Below, piece after piece: positions 1-11,346 of a stretch of DNA of 64,000 bases; the first letter of the stretch is position 1, and each line of letters starts with the position of its first letter. This stretch comes from Kalmusia sp. IMI 367209 (Eukaryota > Ascomycota > Dothideomycetes > Pleosporales > Didymosphaeriaceae). Location: positions 248,001-312,000 of the forward strand of contig JAPEUQ010000012.1 of NCBI GenBank assembly GCA_027946365.1, written 5' to 3'. Under the pieces are notes generated by a model, which was given only the letters and a program-made list of their open reading frames with translations, had not been told where the DNA came from and searched no databases. Both the position numbers and the translations under genes were made by a program.

Positions 1-421
1 CTAGTTGCAGCCTATTCCCAAAGCAGGCCGCGCCGCAGGGATCAATGTTTCGACGCGGCCGGCCGTCTAGCCACTCAGCAGCGCGCAGCAGTCCAAGAGT
101 CATACTCGGCGGCTACGCATCGAAACATCCAGTTAGACATGCAGGAACAACGAATGGGCGGAGTCACGGTGGGGGCTTAGCGTGGGCAGGGCGGTCGGCC
201 GTCGCTGGGATGCCTCGGACGGTTAACTATGGAGCGTGGCCGCGTTCCCTGGCCTGGTGAAGAGTGCTAAAAAGTGTGACTCTATGTCTTGCGGTTGACG
301 TGGGCGCGACGGCTGGTTCGAGTCTCGCTTGCGGATTTGGCTCCTGGTATAAATTCCCACAGTGGAATTTTTCTTCGATTCTTTATTTTGTTTTTGTTGT
401 CGTTTTAGTTTTGAGTAAGAG
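1..421. other. Left-edge non-coding region
   Basis: GC-rich DNA before the first gene. Open frames here are short, compositionally odd and overlap on both strands, so I call none of them. It probably includes the promoter and 5' leader of the gene starting at 422. A T-rich stretch lies at about 365-415 just before the start codon. Confidence 0.5.
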
Positions 422-1710
422 ATGGCGGCGGCTAAGGCTGATAAGAGCGCTGGCCAGGGCGAAGTCTCGAATTGCGTCGCCAATCTCATACATGCGTTTA
501 CGGATGGTTTGAATGTGTTTAAGAGGCTGAGGGAGAGGAGGAGGAAGCGGAAGAGCAAACATAAGGAGAGGGACGGGGCTGCGTCCGGTGCAGAGTTGCA
601 ATTGAGTAATTCGTTGAGGAAGGGGCCGATGGAATTGAAAGAGAGGTATGAGAGCTGCTATAGTGATAGAGGTGAGAAGTTTGCGAAAGGTGACGGTAAG
701 TGGTTCTTGTCTCAAGCTGTGGTACAACGGCTGCCTAGCGCGACCGCACCGTGCTGATCAAGACAGCAATTGCACATGCCTCGCTTGCGGAGACGCTGAT
801 CAGATTCAATACTGGCCTTGTGAGAATTATCGCGACCTTTCTGCACCAGGATTCCAAGAATAGTGATCTTCACCTGGACTATAAGTCTCTCACCAGCCTC
901 TCTGACACCTCACGGCGAGAGGCAATTGATAGCCTGAATCAGCTGTATCAACGACTCAGTCAATCGCAATTGCAGCTCCACCGAAGAGCTGATTCTCAGA
1001 CAGAACCCGAGAAGAGGAAGCGCAGTAGTTCGCGACAGCGATCACACGGCCCGACCGCCACCCGCGTATCGGTAAGAGGCTCAACGCAGACGCAACTTGC
1101 CATGGTGCGACCAAGGAACACGCGAAAGGGGTCGACGAGCAGTTCCAGCAGCACCAGCTGGTCGAAAACAGCTTCAAGCGGAGTAGATTCACCGTACATA
1201 ACGCCTCCAAGATCACCACCGTTGCCGCAGTACTCTGCCAAGGACCCTTTTCCGTTACAAAAGGCACCCGCTGACAAAAACAACAACCTCCCAATAAAGA
1301 AGACAGCAGGTACTGTCGACGCGACGCGGCCGACAACGTGGCCGCAAAGGAAGGCCGTCAAGAAGGTCCCATTTGCGAACACCATGCCTACACCACAAGA
1401 GTACTTCGCAATGAAAGAACTGCCGCCTCATCTCCCTCCACCGTTCGCCAACATGCCAACTGCTTTGACGACCGGGATACCTCGACGGCGCACTGACAAG
1501 CCGACGCCATCGACGTATACATTCGCATCCGACAGCACGAAGCTGGGCGAAATACCGCAGCGCAACTGGACGGTGCCATGGAACTACGACGAGGCCGAGC
1601 GGATGAATGCCGAAGCTGCTGTGAAGGGGTATCCGGTGGCTACACCTGTCGAACAGAAGGCGAAGACGAGGAAGGGGCTGAGGAGCTTGTTCAAGAAGGG
1701 CGGTGCGTGA
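422..1710 (+). CDS. Hypothetical disordered basic protein, two exons
   Basis: I do not recognise this family. Two exons, 422-695 and 767-1710, joined across a 71-nt intron (GTAAGT donor, GCTGAT-like branch, ACAG acceptor) that keeps the frame, give 405 residues. The first 60 residues hold a short helix-like segment followed by a very basic Arg/Lys/Glu stretch near residues 38-50. A second helical, aliphatic segment (LAETLIRF, IIATFL) opens exon 2. The rest is Ser/Thr/Pro/Lys-rich and looks disordered, ending in a basic tail (LRSLFKKGGA). No signal peptide, membrane segment or catalytic motif is visible. A nuclear or scaffold role is possible from composition alone, but that is speculation. 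The start is the first ATG that gives an uninterrupted spliced frame. Confidence 0.75.
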
Positions 1711-2274
1711 GGTGCATGAAGTAGAGAAGCCGTGAAAGGGCGTGTTTGAGTGTAATGGGATGACGGGAGTTTGGGTTTTTCTTCACGATTTACGAATCTT
1801 CTTTCTTGGGTGAGCATTTACAAGTTTCTTTTCCCTGGTGGGCATATACCCTTTCTTTTTTTTTTTCTTGCCAGCGAGGGCTTTTAGCTGCATTCTGTAT
1901 ATGGACGGCTTTCCTTTTTGTGTATTTAGCTGTGTATTGGGTCTGCATTTATTGTATTCGTCGGTGTTTACTAGGCAATTGATTTTACCATCACACGAAC
2001 CGACTGGCACCTCGTTTCACTCGCGGCGTTGAAATTGTGAATGTTATTATTTGATTGGAGTGGATATAACGGTCTAGCTGACGCCATCATTCTGAACGTT
2101 ATCGATAGCAGCTGCGAGCTGATCCCTGCGAGGTTGTCGTAGCCTGCAACCGTCATCCTCCCATGTTTCGCATTGCTGACCCCAATGGACTGAGATATTG
2201 ATCTGTGGCCCGAGTCTACAGCCTGAACTATACATTTGTAATCCTCATAGACAAGGAAATCCTCTTGCTCAGAC
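1711..2274. other. Intergenic region with poly-T tract
   Basis: 563 bases between two genes on the same strand. A pyrimidine tract with a run of about ten T lies near 1850-1870, probably in the 3' flank of the upstream gene. Nothing else is recognisable. The small frames on both strands look like chance. Confidence 0.5.
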
Positions 2275-4287
2275 ATGCGGCTTACTACACTCGCTGTCCC
2301 GCTGTTGATCTGCACCTCCGAAGCTCTCCGCAGTAGCGGGAATGGAGAGCTGGCGCAGCCTGAAATGGCACCCAAACGCGTCGCTATTATAGGTAACTAG
2401 TTTCTCGGGATACTCTTTACGAAAATGCATTTGCACACAATGCTGACCCTCACCAGGTGCTGGAGCTGCAGGCTCGTCGGCTGCTTACCATCTTGTGCAA
2501 CACGCCCAAGACGCTGGGATACCCGTAGAAATCGAAGTATACGAACGCGACGCACACATCGGCGGCCGTTCCACCACAATCCACCCCTGGTCCGATCCCG
2601 AGCAAGCCGTCGAGCTGGGCGCCTCCATCTTCGTCGAAGTAAATCACATCCTCGTCAACGCGAGCAAGAAGTTCAATCTCCAAACGTCGTCCAAAGAGAG
2701 ACTCGACGGTAACGCACCAGAAGTGGGAATATGGAATGGCAAGGAGCTGGTCTTCACCATGAACGAAGGCGGGTGGTGGGATCTCGCGAAACTCTTTTGG
2801 AGATACGGTTACGCGCCTGTCAAGGCGAATGGTCTGATGAGAGAAACTGTGGGACGGTTTATGAAGATGTACGAGAAGCCGATCTTCCCGTGGAAGAGCT
2901 TGAGCGAGGTGATACAGCTGGTGGGTTTGACTGAGGTGACGGGTCTCACGGGCGAGCAGTATCTAAGAAACAACGGTGTTGCGGATAAGTTTGCGAACGA
3001 AATCGTCCAGGCGAGGTGAGACGGTCGGAATACACGGAAAGATATGGTTGGCTAATTAGGTTTAGCACACGTGTCAACTACGCTTCGAACTTAGGCACGA
3101 TTCATGGCGTGGAGGCTATGGTTTGCTTGGCTACAAACGGGGTACGCGTTGACCTTACAGTGCGGGGTCACAAGTTTGAAGACTCAATGTGGACTGGATC
3201 ACTCCAGAACACATGATACAGTCTCCGAGTTTTGGCCTGAGGCTACATCTGGGGTATCTTTACTGACGCAGTGTCACAGGCTATGTCTATTGCCGGTGGG
3301 AACTGGCAGATCTTCGCTCATATGTTAAAATCGTCCAACTCGATCTCTACGCATCTCAACACAACCATCACTCACGTTTCGAAACAAGGGGACAGCACGT
3401 ATAATCTCACAGCTTCCACCGGTGATGTGTCGAGCTTCGATGAGGTCATTTTGGCAGCCCCTCTCCAGTTTTCTAACCTCAACATTGACCCAGCTCCGGA
3501 AAACCCCCCCGATGAGATCCCCTACGTCAAACTACACGTGACGCACTTTGCAACCCTTCATAGGCTAGATCCCAAGGCCTTCGGATTGGAAGCCGACAAG
3601 GAAGTCCCTGACTATGTTCTCACCACGCTTCAATCCGACGAAGACTACGGATCGGAGCCGAACGTTGGTCGTGTAGGGTTCTTCAGTATTTCTATTGTCG
3701 CTGCTGGCGTGAACCGTTACGCGTCTCAGCCTCGCCCCGAGTTCATCTACAAAATCTTCTCACCTGCGCGGATCGACGAGCATTTTCTCTCGCGTGTTCT
3801 TGGCCTCAAAATTTCGAAGGAAGAAGCCGAGCATGGCGTCATTGAGGGCGATGTGAGCTGGATCAACCACTGGGTGATTCACTCATATCCGTATGAGTAC
3901 CCTCGCGTTACGTTCGACAATATCATCCTTGACGACGGATTATGGTACACCAGTAGTATCGAAAGCTTCATCAGTACCAGTAAGTCAACTACTAAACAAA
4001 CCTATAGCCCAAGATCAAGACTATACAGACTGTATCAATATCCTAGGGTAACTCAGTTCATAACGAGTCTCCAAACCTTTGAACTAGCACTGTATCAAAA
4101 TGCATATACTGACTTGCGTACAGTGGAAACGAGTGCACTCTCGGGCAAGAATGTCGCGCAGCTCATTTCCAACAAATGGGCCAAGCAGCAAGAGGAGAAA
4201 CAAGACGGCGAGAGCTTGAAGACGGAAGCAGACTGGGAATACACGCCCCTCCACGCCGCGCAAAAGCCGATTCAAGCTAAGCTTTAG
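2275..4287 (+). CDS. Prenylcysteine oxidase (prenylcysteine lyase family), secreted/vacuolar
   Basis: FAD-dependent thioether oxidase of the family that cleaves prenylcysteines released from degraded prenylated proteins, giving cysteine, a prenyl aldehyde and peroxide. Five exons (2275-2392, 2457-3015, 3066-3141, 3280-3979, 4124-4287) keep phase at every junction and give 538 residues. The N-terminus is a hydrophobic signal-like segment (TTLAVPLLICT), which fits the lysosome/vacuole location known for the family. Next comes a Rossmann dinucleotide motif, IIGAGAAGSSAA, split by intron 1 after the second Ile, then YERD and GGRS typical of FAD oxidases. Later family signatures are TRVNYASNLGTIHG, GGNWQIF and STMETSALSGKN near the end. 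Introns 3 and 4 are long for this window (138 and 144 nt), and intron 4 is a stop-free multiple of three. The second intron acceptor was chosen to give STRVNY rather than FSTRVNY. Confidence 0.9.
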
Positions 4288-5872
4288 TCAGATCTTGCTT
4301 CTTGCTAGCACGTGGATCTGATGCAGATATACATAACGTACCTTCACTAGCTGTGGTAAATCTCACCCAGCTATTTTTTTCATACAGACCGACTCCGTCT
4401 GTGTAAGTCGTCATTGGCATTTGTGAGACTCATAGCTATACACCACCGTTGCGTGCTCGTTAGCTCCAGAGCCTGCAGCATGTTCGACAGTCTCTTTGGG
4501 AAACCCTGTGCGGAGCAGGAGGCGTGTTGGTGCTTTCAAGACAAATAACAAGGGCGGAAGGTTTTTGGAATCATCGTGGTCAGCTCCACGTGATATACTG
4601 CGTAGCGTCCAGGTGAGCTTGAGAGAGAGGGACTGCTCTATCACGTGGAAAGATATTTCAAAATTTTCCAGGGTATTCCTGTGGCATTGGTCATCGATGT
4701 AAGGGGGTGAGGGCATGAGCAGCCTGTGATGACAGACTTTTTTGGTCGTAGGTAGCGAATTTTACTATGTATAGCTCATACAATTAGCATTTCATCCGAT
4801 GCTTCCAAACTTCAGGGGGGTGCTTGTGCTAGCGTGGTGGTGGCTTGTTGTGGTTGCAAACACATGGGATATTTGATAAGATCTTGGACAGTCTCTAAAT
4901 TTTTGTCATGTGAATGCATTGGTGTGCTAATTGCCTAAGAAAGGATGTAAGTAGCTTAGAGGATAGTAGACGGAGATGGTAGCAGCGGTTTCACTCCTGC
5001 TTCATCAAACTGAAAACAGTAGTGTCCTGTGAATGTATGCCGCTAAGCAGACTAGGTCAAATGCGTCTTGTGCAAGTCTGCAAAACATGTATAGAACATC
5101 AATCAAGAAGCGTATTTCCCACCGCAGCTCGTTTGCCTCTTCACCGACAAGGCACCGTCGTGTGCTTCATTGCCTGTTCCTCGGTGGGCGCACGCCAGCC
5201 GTCGCGGCATTGAGCTTGTGCAACGTAAGCAGGCTTATACGCATCTCAAGCATACGAGCCCAAGCCGCCTTTTCGATGCTTCATCATACGAGGCTGATGG
5301 CGGCCCAGGGTCTTGACTCCAGTGGGCGAGCCTCGTGCGTGCAATGCGCAACCCCATAGGTTCGCTTTGGCTGCACACTTAACCCCACGCTATCGTTGGA
5401 ATCGCGCCCTGCCTCGGCTGCACTGATCTACTTACACATCGCGTTTCCGATTATCAAAACGGCAGAGCGCAGCATCAGGCGGAATGCAGCTACACGTTGC
5501 GTCCAACAACGGGACCGCACGAGCTGAGGAGGACTACAACGCGACGTGAGACGCAACAGTCCATCGTCCACAGCGCGACGCCAGCTTGTATTTTCCGCCG
5601 TGATCTTACCGCAGGTGTTACGCATGAGGCGGACGGCCGAATACGCAGCCTGACACCGAATCAGACCCCAAACTCACGCGGGACGAGAGGGTCCTTATTC
5701 GCTGCGCCGTGGTCCGGTGTTTTTTGCTTCTGTCTCCCGGCCTAGGGCGCCATCATCAGTCACGGCTCATAAGCCCTGCAGTCCCGCTCCGGCCTCTTTG
5801 GATCCTCCTACCGCTCTTCAGGAAACTGGCTGTTCTTCCCGGACTCTCGGATCGCGCGTGCGACGTGTCGGT
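4288..5872. other. Long intergenic region with three CACGTG boxes
   Basis: About 1.6 kb without a believable gene. Three palindromic CACGTG boxes occur at 4309-4314, 4587-4592 and 4642-4647. CACGTG is the core site of the fungal phosphate regulator PHO4/NUC-1, and the next gene is a phosphate transporter. The boxes are 1.2 kb or more from its start and closer to the previous gene's end, so the link is only suggestive. Small frames at 5022-5745 look like chance. Confidence 0.45.
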
Positions 5873-7898
5873 ATGTCGCGGATAGTCTACAAGTGAGTCC
5901 TCGAGTCCTGCCCTTGGTGTGCTTTTCCGGGAATTAACCGTTATAGGACTTCTGGGGGAAATGGTAATATTACATCTTGATATACCGCATGGACCGTTTT
6001 GACGAGCAATTACAGCCGCCTTCCATAACTTCCACAATGACTATGCACATATCGCGGATCCGAATGAGAGGCGACGACTTGCTCTCGCCGAGATAGACAA
6101 AGCTCCTTTCGGATGTAAGAAGCTCTCGAACGCTTTCCCGTATCGTATTAACCATTTTGCAGGGTATCACATTCGCGCGATAGTCGTCGCCGGTATCGGT
6201 TTCTTTACGGGTGTGTTGGATCCCTAGGATGTTATGGCACATGCTCATGAATCTAGATGCCTACGACCTCTTCGCAGTCAACATGGTCGTCTCCATGCTG
6301 GGCGTGGTGTTTTGGCAGTGAGGAACCCCAGAACGCATGGCTTCAGGACAACTGCTTATCGTTCAGGAACGCCACCACTTCGCCGGGCAAGATACCCTCC
6401 AAAGCCGACACCGCCATCAAGGTGGCTACCTCAACGGGAACCGTCATCGGGCAGGTGGGCTTCGGCATCCTTGCGGATATCGTCGGTCGCAAGAAAATGT
6501 ACGGCATGGAACTCATCCTGATCATCTTTGCTACGCTCGCTCAGTCGCTCTCGGCGCACTCTCCCGCGTGCTCCATCGTCGGCGTCCTGGTCTTCTGGCG
6601 GGTGCTCATGGGAATTGGAATCGGAGGCGACTACCCGCTCAGTTCAATCATTACGTCTGAATTCGCAACGACGAGGTGGAGAGGAGCTATGATGGGGTCG
6701 GTTTTTGCCATGCAGGGCATAGGGCAATTCGCGGCAGCGATGGTCTCGCTCATCGTGACGGAGGCGTACAAGTCGTCTCTGGAACAGGCAAAGACTGTGG
6801 ACAAATGCACCGGTTCTTGCGGACTCGCCGTCGACAAGATGTGGCGCGTGGTCATAGGTTTCGGGGCGGTCCCTGGCTGCATCGCTCTCTATTACCGCCT
6901 CACGATCCCCGAAACACCTCGATATACCTTCGATGTTGACCGCGATGTTATCCAGGCTGGCTCGGACGTCAAAGCATTCAAGGCCGGTGTGCCAAGGGGC
7001 AATGTTGATGAGATCACGCGTGCGCGTGCGAAGGAAAATGATGAGCATCAACTCCAGATTCCGAGGGCGTCCTGGTCCGACTTCTTCTCCTGGGTGACGA
7101 AGTGGAAGAACGGCAGTGTTCTGATTGGCACGGCCGGCTCATGGTTTCTGCTTGATGTAGCATTTTATGGCAAGTAGATATCTCAGCATCACTTCAAGTA
7201 TCTCGAGCAATCACTGACTACACTCAGGTCTCGGCCTCAACAACTCCATCATCCTCCAGCAAATCGGCTACGCCAAAGGCAACAACGTCTACCAAATATT
7301 TCACAACCAAGCCATCGGCAACCTGATCATCACCTGCGCCGGCGCCATCCCCGGCTACTGGGTCACCGTCGCCACCGTCGACACCATCGGCCGCAAACCC
7401 ATCCAGCTCCTCGGCTTCGTCATCCTCACCGCCATCTTCGTCGCCATCGGCTTCGCCTACCACCTCCTCTCGGGCCGCGCCCTCCTCGCCCTCTACGTCC
7501 TCGCCCAATTCTTCTTCAACTTCGGCCCCAACGCCACGACCTTCATCATCCCAGGCGAGTGCTTCCCGACGCGGTACCGCTCGTCGGGTCACGGCATCTC
7601 AGCCGCCTCGGGCAAGGTAGGCGCCATCATCGCGCAGGTCCTCATCGGCCCGCTGCGCACGCGCGGCGCGCAGCCCGGCTCCGCAGACTCCCCCTGGCTC
7701 AACCACGTCATGCAGATCTACTCCGTCTTCATGTTCGCCGGCATCTTCACGAGCCTGCTGGTGCCCGAGACCAAGCGCAAGACGCTGGAGCAGCTGGCCG
7801 GCGAGGTCGAGGGCACCCCCGAGTACGACCCCGAGAATGTGCGGAGGAGAGATGTCGAGAAGGCCGTCGAGCTGGAGCAGCTGGGGAAGCGAGCATGA
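5873..7898 (+). CDS. Inorganic phosphate:H+ symporter, Pho84 type (MFS, PHS family)
   Basis: High-affinity phosphate transporter of the plasma membrane. Seven exons (5873-5892, 5947-5963, 6016-6114, 6163-6210, 6257-6317, 6367-7169, 7228-7898) give 572 residues. The first two exons are only 20 and 17 nt. I place them because they read MSRIVYK then TSGGN, leading in phase into AAFHNFHNDYAHIADP, the usual N-terminus of this family. Intron 6 starts with GC (GCAAGT) and ends CAG, and it splits the Gly codon of FYGLGLNNS. Family hallmarks are GIGIGGDYPLS, the DxxGRKKMYG loop after transmembrane segment 2, and the C-terminal PETKRKTLEQL. Membrane helices are evident throughout. The tail after KTLEQLAGEVEG is acidic and charged. 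The 6318-6366 intron is the least certain: its donor is GTGAGG. Confidence 0.9.
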
Positions 7899-8935
7899 CT
7901 AGGGGAGGGCTATGTGAGGATTTGAGCATCTACTCTCGTGTGTGTCTGTCTATTTATGGATCACTCGTTGATAGAAAAATTCTCCGTATATGCCCGCTGT
8001 GGCCGAGTTATAATATTTCATTGCAAATTCATGATCAATGACACACTCTCCTGCTTCAAGAGATCATAGATAGTAATGTATCATTACTGAAACTGCTCGT
8101 CTCGCACTTTGACTCTGTGCAGCTAGCCATCACTGCAGCCGTTGAGGGCGTTCAGACTGCCACACGGCGTTCGACCTCGCGTTGAAGTGCCAGAGAAACC
8201 ACCACCATGTCAGCCCCTTGAACGACGGAGAGTTAACATTCGTGCTATGAATGCGTGTTGTGCTAGTTATAATGCTAAGCCAAGGACACTGCTGGACAAT
8301 CCTCTATAGTGAACTCCGTAAGTAGTCCAGACGGAGGAATTCTCATCGAATGGGCTGGGCATGGCACGGGTTGGCATTGCTAACAAAGTGACTGGCGGAG
8401 AGTGCATGTGTACTCTGCCTTAGAGCAAGGGTAGTCACGATGTCGTAAGATAGGTCGATAGGTCGGACGGAGGGATCAATTAGGTCTAGAGCGAGAGGGA
8501 TGTCCATAGGCGTAGCTGGAGCACTCCCTCCCTAGATGGCAAGCCCAGCAGGCGTTTTTCTGTCTCATGGCCTAGAACCTAGTAGCTAACCGTTTCTATC
8601 TCGGTATGCTACGGCGATGCATGTGGGCCGCGTGAGCTTACATTGCACGTCTCATTGCATATGACTCAGTCTCGCATCACTGAAGGAGTACTGCACACCA
8701 TCAATGCTCGATACGATAACGATCGCTCGGATACCGAGCTGGTTTCTTTTTGGAAATACTAGCACAACCGTTGTGAACGCCTAGTGAACGCCATCACCCC
8801 ATTTTTCAACGCCAAAGCATGCGGGCTCGATGGCTAGCTGCAAGACGCCGGACCTGAATCAGACAATTAAAGCGAGATCGAGAAAAGCAGCGTGTAAGCA
8901 AAGCTGCAGAAAGAAGGGGGCTCTTGCCCAGTGGC
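7899..8935. other. Intergenic region
   Basis: About 1 kb between the convergent ends of the phosphate transporter and uracil-DNA glycosylase genes. I see no coding signal, repeat array or RNA gene. Confidence 0.5.
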
Positions 8936-9971
8936 CTAGACGCCCGCTTCCTCCGGGTTGACATCGAGATTCCAATCGATGCCGCCATCCTTGCCGTAGC
9001 GCACCTCCAGCCAGGCATTCGCCTTCTTGAAGTGGCCGCAATCGAACTGCAAAGCGTTAGTCTCTCACACTTCTGACCCACGGCAGCCTGGCAGCACTTA
9101 CGAAGCCCTTGTGTGCAGAAAGCGGACTGGGATGCACGCTACGCAGAATGAGATGCCGCTCCTTGTACGCCTTCTCGACATCCTTGACGCGCTGGGCAGC
9201 GGGCGAGCCCCAGGCCAGGAAAACGACGCCGTTCGTGCGCACCTTCGCGACCGTATCGATGACCTTTTGCGTGAGGAGCTCCCAGCCCTTGCCCGAGTGC
9301 GAGTTGGCATCGTTCCTGCGTACCGTGAGACACGTGTTGAGCATCAGGACGCCGCGGTCCGACCACGGGGTCAGCAGGCCGCCATTCTTCGGCGGCTCCT
9401 TGAAGTCCGGATAGTCCTTCTTGAGCGCGATGTAGATGTTCTTGAGCGAGGGCGGGGCAGGCGTAGGCGGCCGCACGGAAAAGCAGAGGCCGTGGGCCTG
9501 GTTAGGGTTGTGATAGGGGTCTTGGCCCGTGATGACTGCCTTGACGGTGTTGAGCGGCGTGTGACGCGACCTGGTCATCTCCAATCAGCCATTGCCACAA
9601 GATGCATGCTAGCACACGATGTGCGGGTGAGGTGCGTTGGGGGGGACGTACCAGGAATACACGTCCTTCATGGGTGGGTACACGGTCTTGCCGCTCGCGA
9701 GCTCCTTTTTCAGGAAGCGCTTCAGCTCGAGGAACCGCGGGCTGACGAGGACGTCTTTGAGATGCGGCAGCCAGCTCTCGTGTAGGGTGTCGATCTCCAG
9801 CTTCAGAAGGTCCTTCTGCTCGTCTGTGAGCTTCGCAACCCACGCGTCCTTGTCGAATTGTGCCTCTGGCTTGGGCTTGGGCGCGCCAAAGAATGACGTG
9901 ATGCTGCTATTAACTTTGGTCTTCTTCGCTGCGTCGGTAGCAGCGTCGGCGGCCTTGCGTTTGAGACTCAT
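8936..9971 (-). CDS. UNG1: Uracil-DNA glycosylase (family 1)
   Basis: Base-excision repair enzyme that removes uracil from DNA in nucleus and mitochondria. Three exons on the minus strand (9971-9652, 9570-9102, 9046-8936) give 299 residues with phase kept. Catalytic water-activating motif GQDPYH is in exon 2 (ITGQDPYHNPNQAHG), and the leucine-loop motif HPSPLSAHKGF is at the end of exon 2. Exon 3 completes FFDCGHFKKANAWL. The N-terminus is Lys/Ala-rich (SLKRKAADA), with a short SITSFFGA segment that resembles a PIP-box (PCNA-binding) motif. Intron 1 splits the Trp codon of YSWSRHTP. The start codon is 563 bases from that of the divergent KGG-repeat gene, so the two share an intergenic promoter region. 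Confidence 0.95.
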
Positions 9972-10533
9972 GGTGGATTGCGGTGGCGAGATGCACGCTC
10001 AATCAATTGTATGGAGGAAGTGCGAAGTCGGGCAATTTGTGTGGGTGAGACGTGCAGATAGTCGTAGGCAGACGCGTCTAGACGTCCAGAGAGAGGCTGG
10101 GGTAAGACGGGCTCGAACCAACCGCGCGCCGCGAGTCAGGACGCGCAAACGCGCCTCACGTGAAAGCGTGTTCTCGCGTCGCGCGGTATGATGTCATGCT
10201 GTAACGGCTATCCTCGTTGCAGGGAAGCGGGCAAGGCAGCGATCGCGATGGGGCGAGAAGCTGCTCGCGCGCAGCAAATGAGGTGCAGGTGAGCGTCGGA
10301 TCGGCCGCAGTATGCCTTTGTTGAGTTGTTTGTCGACTATGCTGCGACACGGTTGTGCCTGCTGTTTTGGCAGGCAAAAGCAACGTCAGAGGGTCAGCAG
10401 CGCAAACACAGGGGGATATAAAGGACGTTGATTCCTTCTCTTGTTGTCTGTTCACAGGTCCAGACTTGACTTTACTACAATCTTCATACCAGCTTTCAAA
10501 TCTACCAAGCAACAACACACTTCGTCCACTACA
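9972..10533. promoter_or_regulatory. Shared divergent promoter region (UNG1 / KGG-repeat gene)
   Basis: 562 bases between two divergent start codons. A TATA-like element (GGGGATATAAAGG) lies near 10411, about 120 bases before the plus-strand ATG. It is followed by pyrimidine-rich and CAA-rich leader sequence, and the start context is CACTACAATGG, typical of strongly expressed fungal genes. Confidence 0.5.
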
Positions 10534-10943
10534 ATGGCTGACTCCAACCCCGCAAACTTCGCCAATCTCCCCAAGGACGAGCTCCGTGAGATTGCTTCCA
10601 AGGGCGGCCACGCCTCTCATGGCTCCTCGAATGGCAAGGCTGAGGTTCGCTACACTACTACACGGTAGAGATGCAGTACTTACTACCATACAGGACCACC
10701 CCGATCGTAACCCCGACGGAACATTCACCAAGGGATCCGAGCTCGCGAAGGAGCTCGGCGCTAAGGGCGGCCACGTAGCTCATGAGCATGCCGTCGAGAA
10801 AGACGGCGTAAGTCTTGACCTCTGTGAAAGACGAGAGCTTGGCTGACTGTCATAGCGCAACCCGGACGGCACGTTCAAAGGAGGGCAGCAAATTGGCGCA
10901 GGAACTCGGCGAGAAGGGCGGACATGCGGCTCACCAGAACTAG
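10534..10943 (+). CDS. Small KGG-repeat stress/conidiation protein (con-6 type), apparent frameshift in last exon
   Basis: Small hydrophilic protein of three repeats ending in KGGH, the bacterial/fungal stress-induced KGG motif found in conidiation protein con-6. Exons 10534-10644, 10694-10807 and 10856-10943. Repeat 1 reads LREIASKGGHASHG. Repeat 2 reads RNPDGTFTKGSELAKELGAKGGHVAH. Exon 3 opens with RNPDGTF in phase, but the expected SKLAQELGEKGGHAAHQN-stop lies one base out of frame. Dropping one G from the GGG at 10883-10885 would restore it and end the protein at 10943. As written, the frame runs past 10943 into unrelated residues. The first intron has an unusual GTTCGC donor. The function is thought to be desiccation or stress protection, and the biochemical role is unknown. 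Either a sequencing indel or a real recent mutation explains the break. Confidence 0.8.
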
Positions 10944-11346
10944 ACGGTAGCTTTCTGTGCACCACGTTCAAATGTGAGCCTGATGAGGGGACAAACATGA
11001 GTGTTTTGGTCCATCTAGGGCTTAGCTAGCGGTCATGACTTCACGAAATACATGTTTCATGAATGGAATTCGAATGGCTTGAATTCTCTGCTTAATGATG
11101 TGACGGCAAGGCGTATAGCCGAAAAGTAGTGGACGTGTTCTAACGCGTACATGCAAGGCCACTTAGTGAAGGGCCGAAGATTGTAAACACAGATCGCTTC
11201 GGACATGGACCGACCTTATTCCAAAACATCAATTCTAATCAGCCCCCGAGATAAAGTTTGCGACAGTCCCAACGGTGGCACACTAGGAGCTAAGCCGGTA
11301 TTTATGCCTTGGTACACACCAACACTCCATGTTATGCTCGAGCGAA
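10944..11346. other. Intergenic region between convergent genes
   Basis: About 400 bases between the KGG-repeat gene and the end of the F-box gene. I see nothing recognisable. Confidence 0.5.

Noticed and set aside
7224..7592. Glu/Asp/Gly-rich minus-strand frame of 122 residues
   Set aside because: Shadow of the C-rich third positions in the last exon of the phosphate transporter.
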